From the NCBI RefSeq assembly GCF_008868005.1, contig NZ_WAAO01000003.1, forward strand, positions 710,413-774,412: a DNA stretch of 64,000 nt, given 5' to 3'. The notes below the pieces were generated by a model. That model was not told where the DNA came from and ran no database searches. It saw only the letters and a program-made list of their open reading frames with translations. The DNA is from Microbacterium algeriense (GTDB taxonomy: Bacteria > Actinomycetota > Actinomycetes > Actinomycetales > Microbacteriaceae). The translations under genes were made by a program, and so were the position numbers. Each line of letters opens with the position of its first letter. Positions within the stretch are counted from its first letter, which is position 1. Of the stretch, positions 62,994 through 64,000 are shown piece after piece.

Positions 62994-63051
62994 GGTTCGA
63001 TTCCACACCCGAGGTGTCGCCAGCGGCACCCGATCATGCGATGCTGTGTCT
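62994..63051. promoter_or_regulatory. hut divergent promoter with ACACC-CGA-GGTGT palindrome
   Basis: This 58-bp gap between hutH and the IclR gene holds ACACC (63005-63009) and GGTGT (63013-63017) around CGA. Such a short palindrome is a plausible IclR site. It is close to the hutH start, so repression by blocking transcription is likely. Confidence 0.4.
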
Positions 63052-63843
63052 GTGATCCCAGACAAGCGGGAACGATCGACGGAACCAGGGGCGCCTGCCG
63101 CTCAGGTGCCCGCCGCGGAGAACACGCTGCGCATCCTGAGCTATCTCGCCGCGCGGCCTGCGCCGGTGGCGGCGTCGGCGATCGCGCGCGAGCTCGAGCT
63201 GCCGCGGTCGACGGTGTACCACCTGCTCACCACGCTCGCCGCGCACGGGTTCGTGCTGCATCTGCGGGAGGAGCGACGGTGGGGGCTGGGCACCTCGGCC
63301 TTCGAGCTCGCCGGCGGGTACACGCGGCAGCAGCCGTTGGCGCGAAGAGGGCGCCCCCTGGTGGCTGCGCTGTCGGACCGCTTGGGAGAGAGCGCGCACC
63401 TGGCCGTGATGAGCGGGGGAGACGTGCTGTACGTCGTGGAGGAACGCGCGCCGCGACGGCCGGCGCTGGTGACGGATGTGGGAGTGCGGCTTCCCGCGCA
63501 CCTCACGGCTTCGGGGCGGGCCATGCTCGCGGCGCTGCCGCGGGAGCAGGTGCGGGCCCTCTACCCGGATGTCTCGGCGTTCCCCGACCGCACCGGGTTG
63601 GGGCCGCAGACGCCACGGGAGCTGCGGGAGCTGCTGCGGGACGTGCGGGCTCGCGGGTATGCCACGGAGAACAGCGAGATCGCGGAAGGGCTGCGCAGCG
63701 TGGGAGCAGCGGTGCTCGATGCTGCGGGGTGGCCCGTAGCGGCGGTCGCGGTGACGTGGGGCCGCGCGGATCTGGACGAGGAGCTGCTTGCCGCCGCGGT
63801 CCAGGAGTGCGCGGCCATGCTCGAGGCCCGCTTGAAGCGGTGA
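63052..63843 (+). CDS. IclR-family regulator, probable repressor of hut genes
   Basis: A 263-residue regulator. Seen: VPAAENTLRILSYLAARPAPV, AIARELELPRSTVYHLLTTL (helix-turn-helix) and the effector domain with LVTDVGVRLPAHLTASGRAM and GYATENSEIAEGLRSVGA. GTG 63052 is preferred because the earlier in-frame ATG at 62992 lies inside the hutH start. Divergence from hutH suggests it senses histidine or urocanate. Confidence 0.85.
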   Translation: MIPDKRERSTEPGAPAAQVPAAENTLRILSYLAARPAPVAASAIARELELPRSTVYHLLTTLAAHGFVLHLREERRWGLGTSAFELAGGYTRQQPLARRGRPLVAALSDRLGESAHLAVMSGGDVLYVVEERAPRRPALVTDVGVRLPAHLTASGRAMLAALPREQVRALYPDVSAFPDRTGLGPQTPRELRELLRDVRARGYATENSEIAEGLRSVGAAVLDAAGWPVAAVAVTWGRADLDEELLAAAVQECAAMLEARLKR

Positions 63844-63858
63844 GCATGCGCGTTAACG

Positions 63859-63892
63859 CAAGAAAGCCACCCAGCATTGGGTGGCTTTCTTG
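63859..63892. terminator. Strong bidirectional terminator between IclR and the rRNA operon
   Basis: Perfect 15-bp arms CAAGAAAGCCACCCA (63859-63873) and TGGGTGGCTTTCTTG (63878-63892) with a GCAT tetraloop. T-rich CTTTCTT ends both strands. It serves the end of the regulator on + and the end of the 5S transcript on minus. Confidence 0.88.
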
Positions 63893-63902
63893 TTTAAAAG
63901 GA

Positions 63903-64000
63903 GTCCGGCGGTGTCCTACTCTCCCACAGGGTCCCCCCTGCAGTACCATCGGCGCTGTGAGGCTTAGCTTCCGGGTTCGGAATGTAACCGGGCGTTTCCC
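63903..64000 (-). rRNA. rrf: 5S ribosomal RNA (3' part, cut by the window edge)
   Basis: The reverse complement reads GGGAAACGCCCGGTTACATT, then CCGAACCCGGAAGCTAAGCC, then CGATGGTACTGC and GGGAGAGTAGGACACCGCCG, the diagnostic loop B/C and helix IV/V order of bacterial 5S rRNA. About 98 of some 117 nt are inside the window. The 3' end near 63903 is approximate. The rest of the rRNA operon should lie beyond the right edge, transcribed leftward. Confidence 0.95.

Overview
The window is chromosomal DNA of a high-G+C actinobacterium, most like a Microbacteriaceae member such as Microbacterium. The evidence is strongly G/C-biased codon use, GTG starts and 4-bp GTGA/ATGA gene overlaps, a DUF7882-type small protein, an HNH/DUF222 protein, GGGTCGCTGAGC-type palindromic repeats, and an actinobacterial 5S rRNA running off the right edge. 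This assignment is inference from gene content.

Region 1 (1-9626, all +): a quaternary-amine/osmolyte ABC importer (permease end, ATPase, permease, binding lipoprotein) tightly joined to a formaldehyde-activating-enzyme (Fae) homologue, a 3-hydroxyisobutyrate-dehydrogenase-like enzyme, an aldehyde dehydrogenase, an SDR, an FAD-linked oxidase and an FGGY kinase. It looks like one catabolic operon whose substrate I cannot name. Region 2 (9723-20191): an arsenic island. It has a small Cys-X-Cys peptide, an ArsO-like flavin monooxygenase, arsR, an MFS exporter, a CoA-disulfide-reductase-like flavoprotein, a full pstSCAB importer with a winged-helix regulator, an arsenate reductase fused to a helix-turn-helix region, and a second arsR. 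The pstS promoter carries an apparent PHO box and two identical spaced palindromes.

Region 3 (20268-30268): a more A/T-rich defence-like island. It has a restriction-endonuclease/NACHT NTPase, an orphan antitoxin-like protein, a 1250-residue protein of unknown family with a C-terminal PD-(D/E)XK nuclease signature, a RES/Xre-type toxin-antitoxin operon with a 9-bp inverted-repeat operator, and a frameshifted hypothetical gene.

Region 4 (30566-52359): ordinary chromosome with many small regulator modules, most with a visible palindromic operator (MarR, ArsR/SRPBCC, PadR, TetR/MFS, ArsR/MFS). Also here are a BCCT transporter, an ABC1/AarF kinase carrying an in-frame 18-bp tandem repeat, a glycosyltransferase, an HNH protein and the pantothenate genes panB-panC-DUF2520.

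Region 5 (52375-58579): a LacI regulator divergent from a carbohydrate ABC importer plus a debranching-enzyme-like glycoside hydrolase. Region 6 (58610-64000): histidine utilisation (hutH-hutU-hutI with a divergent IclR regulator), a strong terminator and the 3' part of a 5S rRNA gene on the minus strand.
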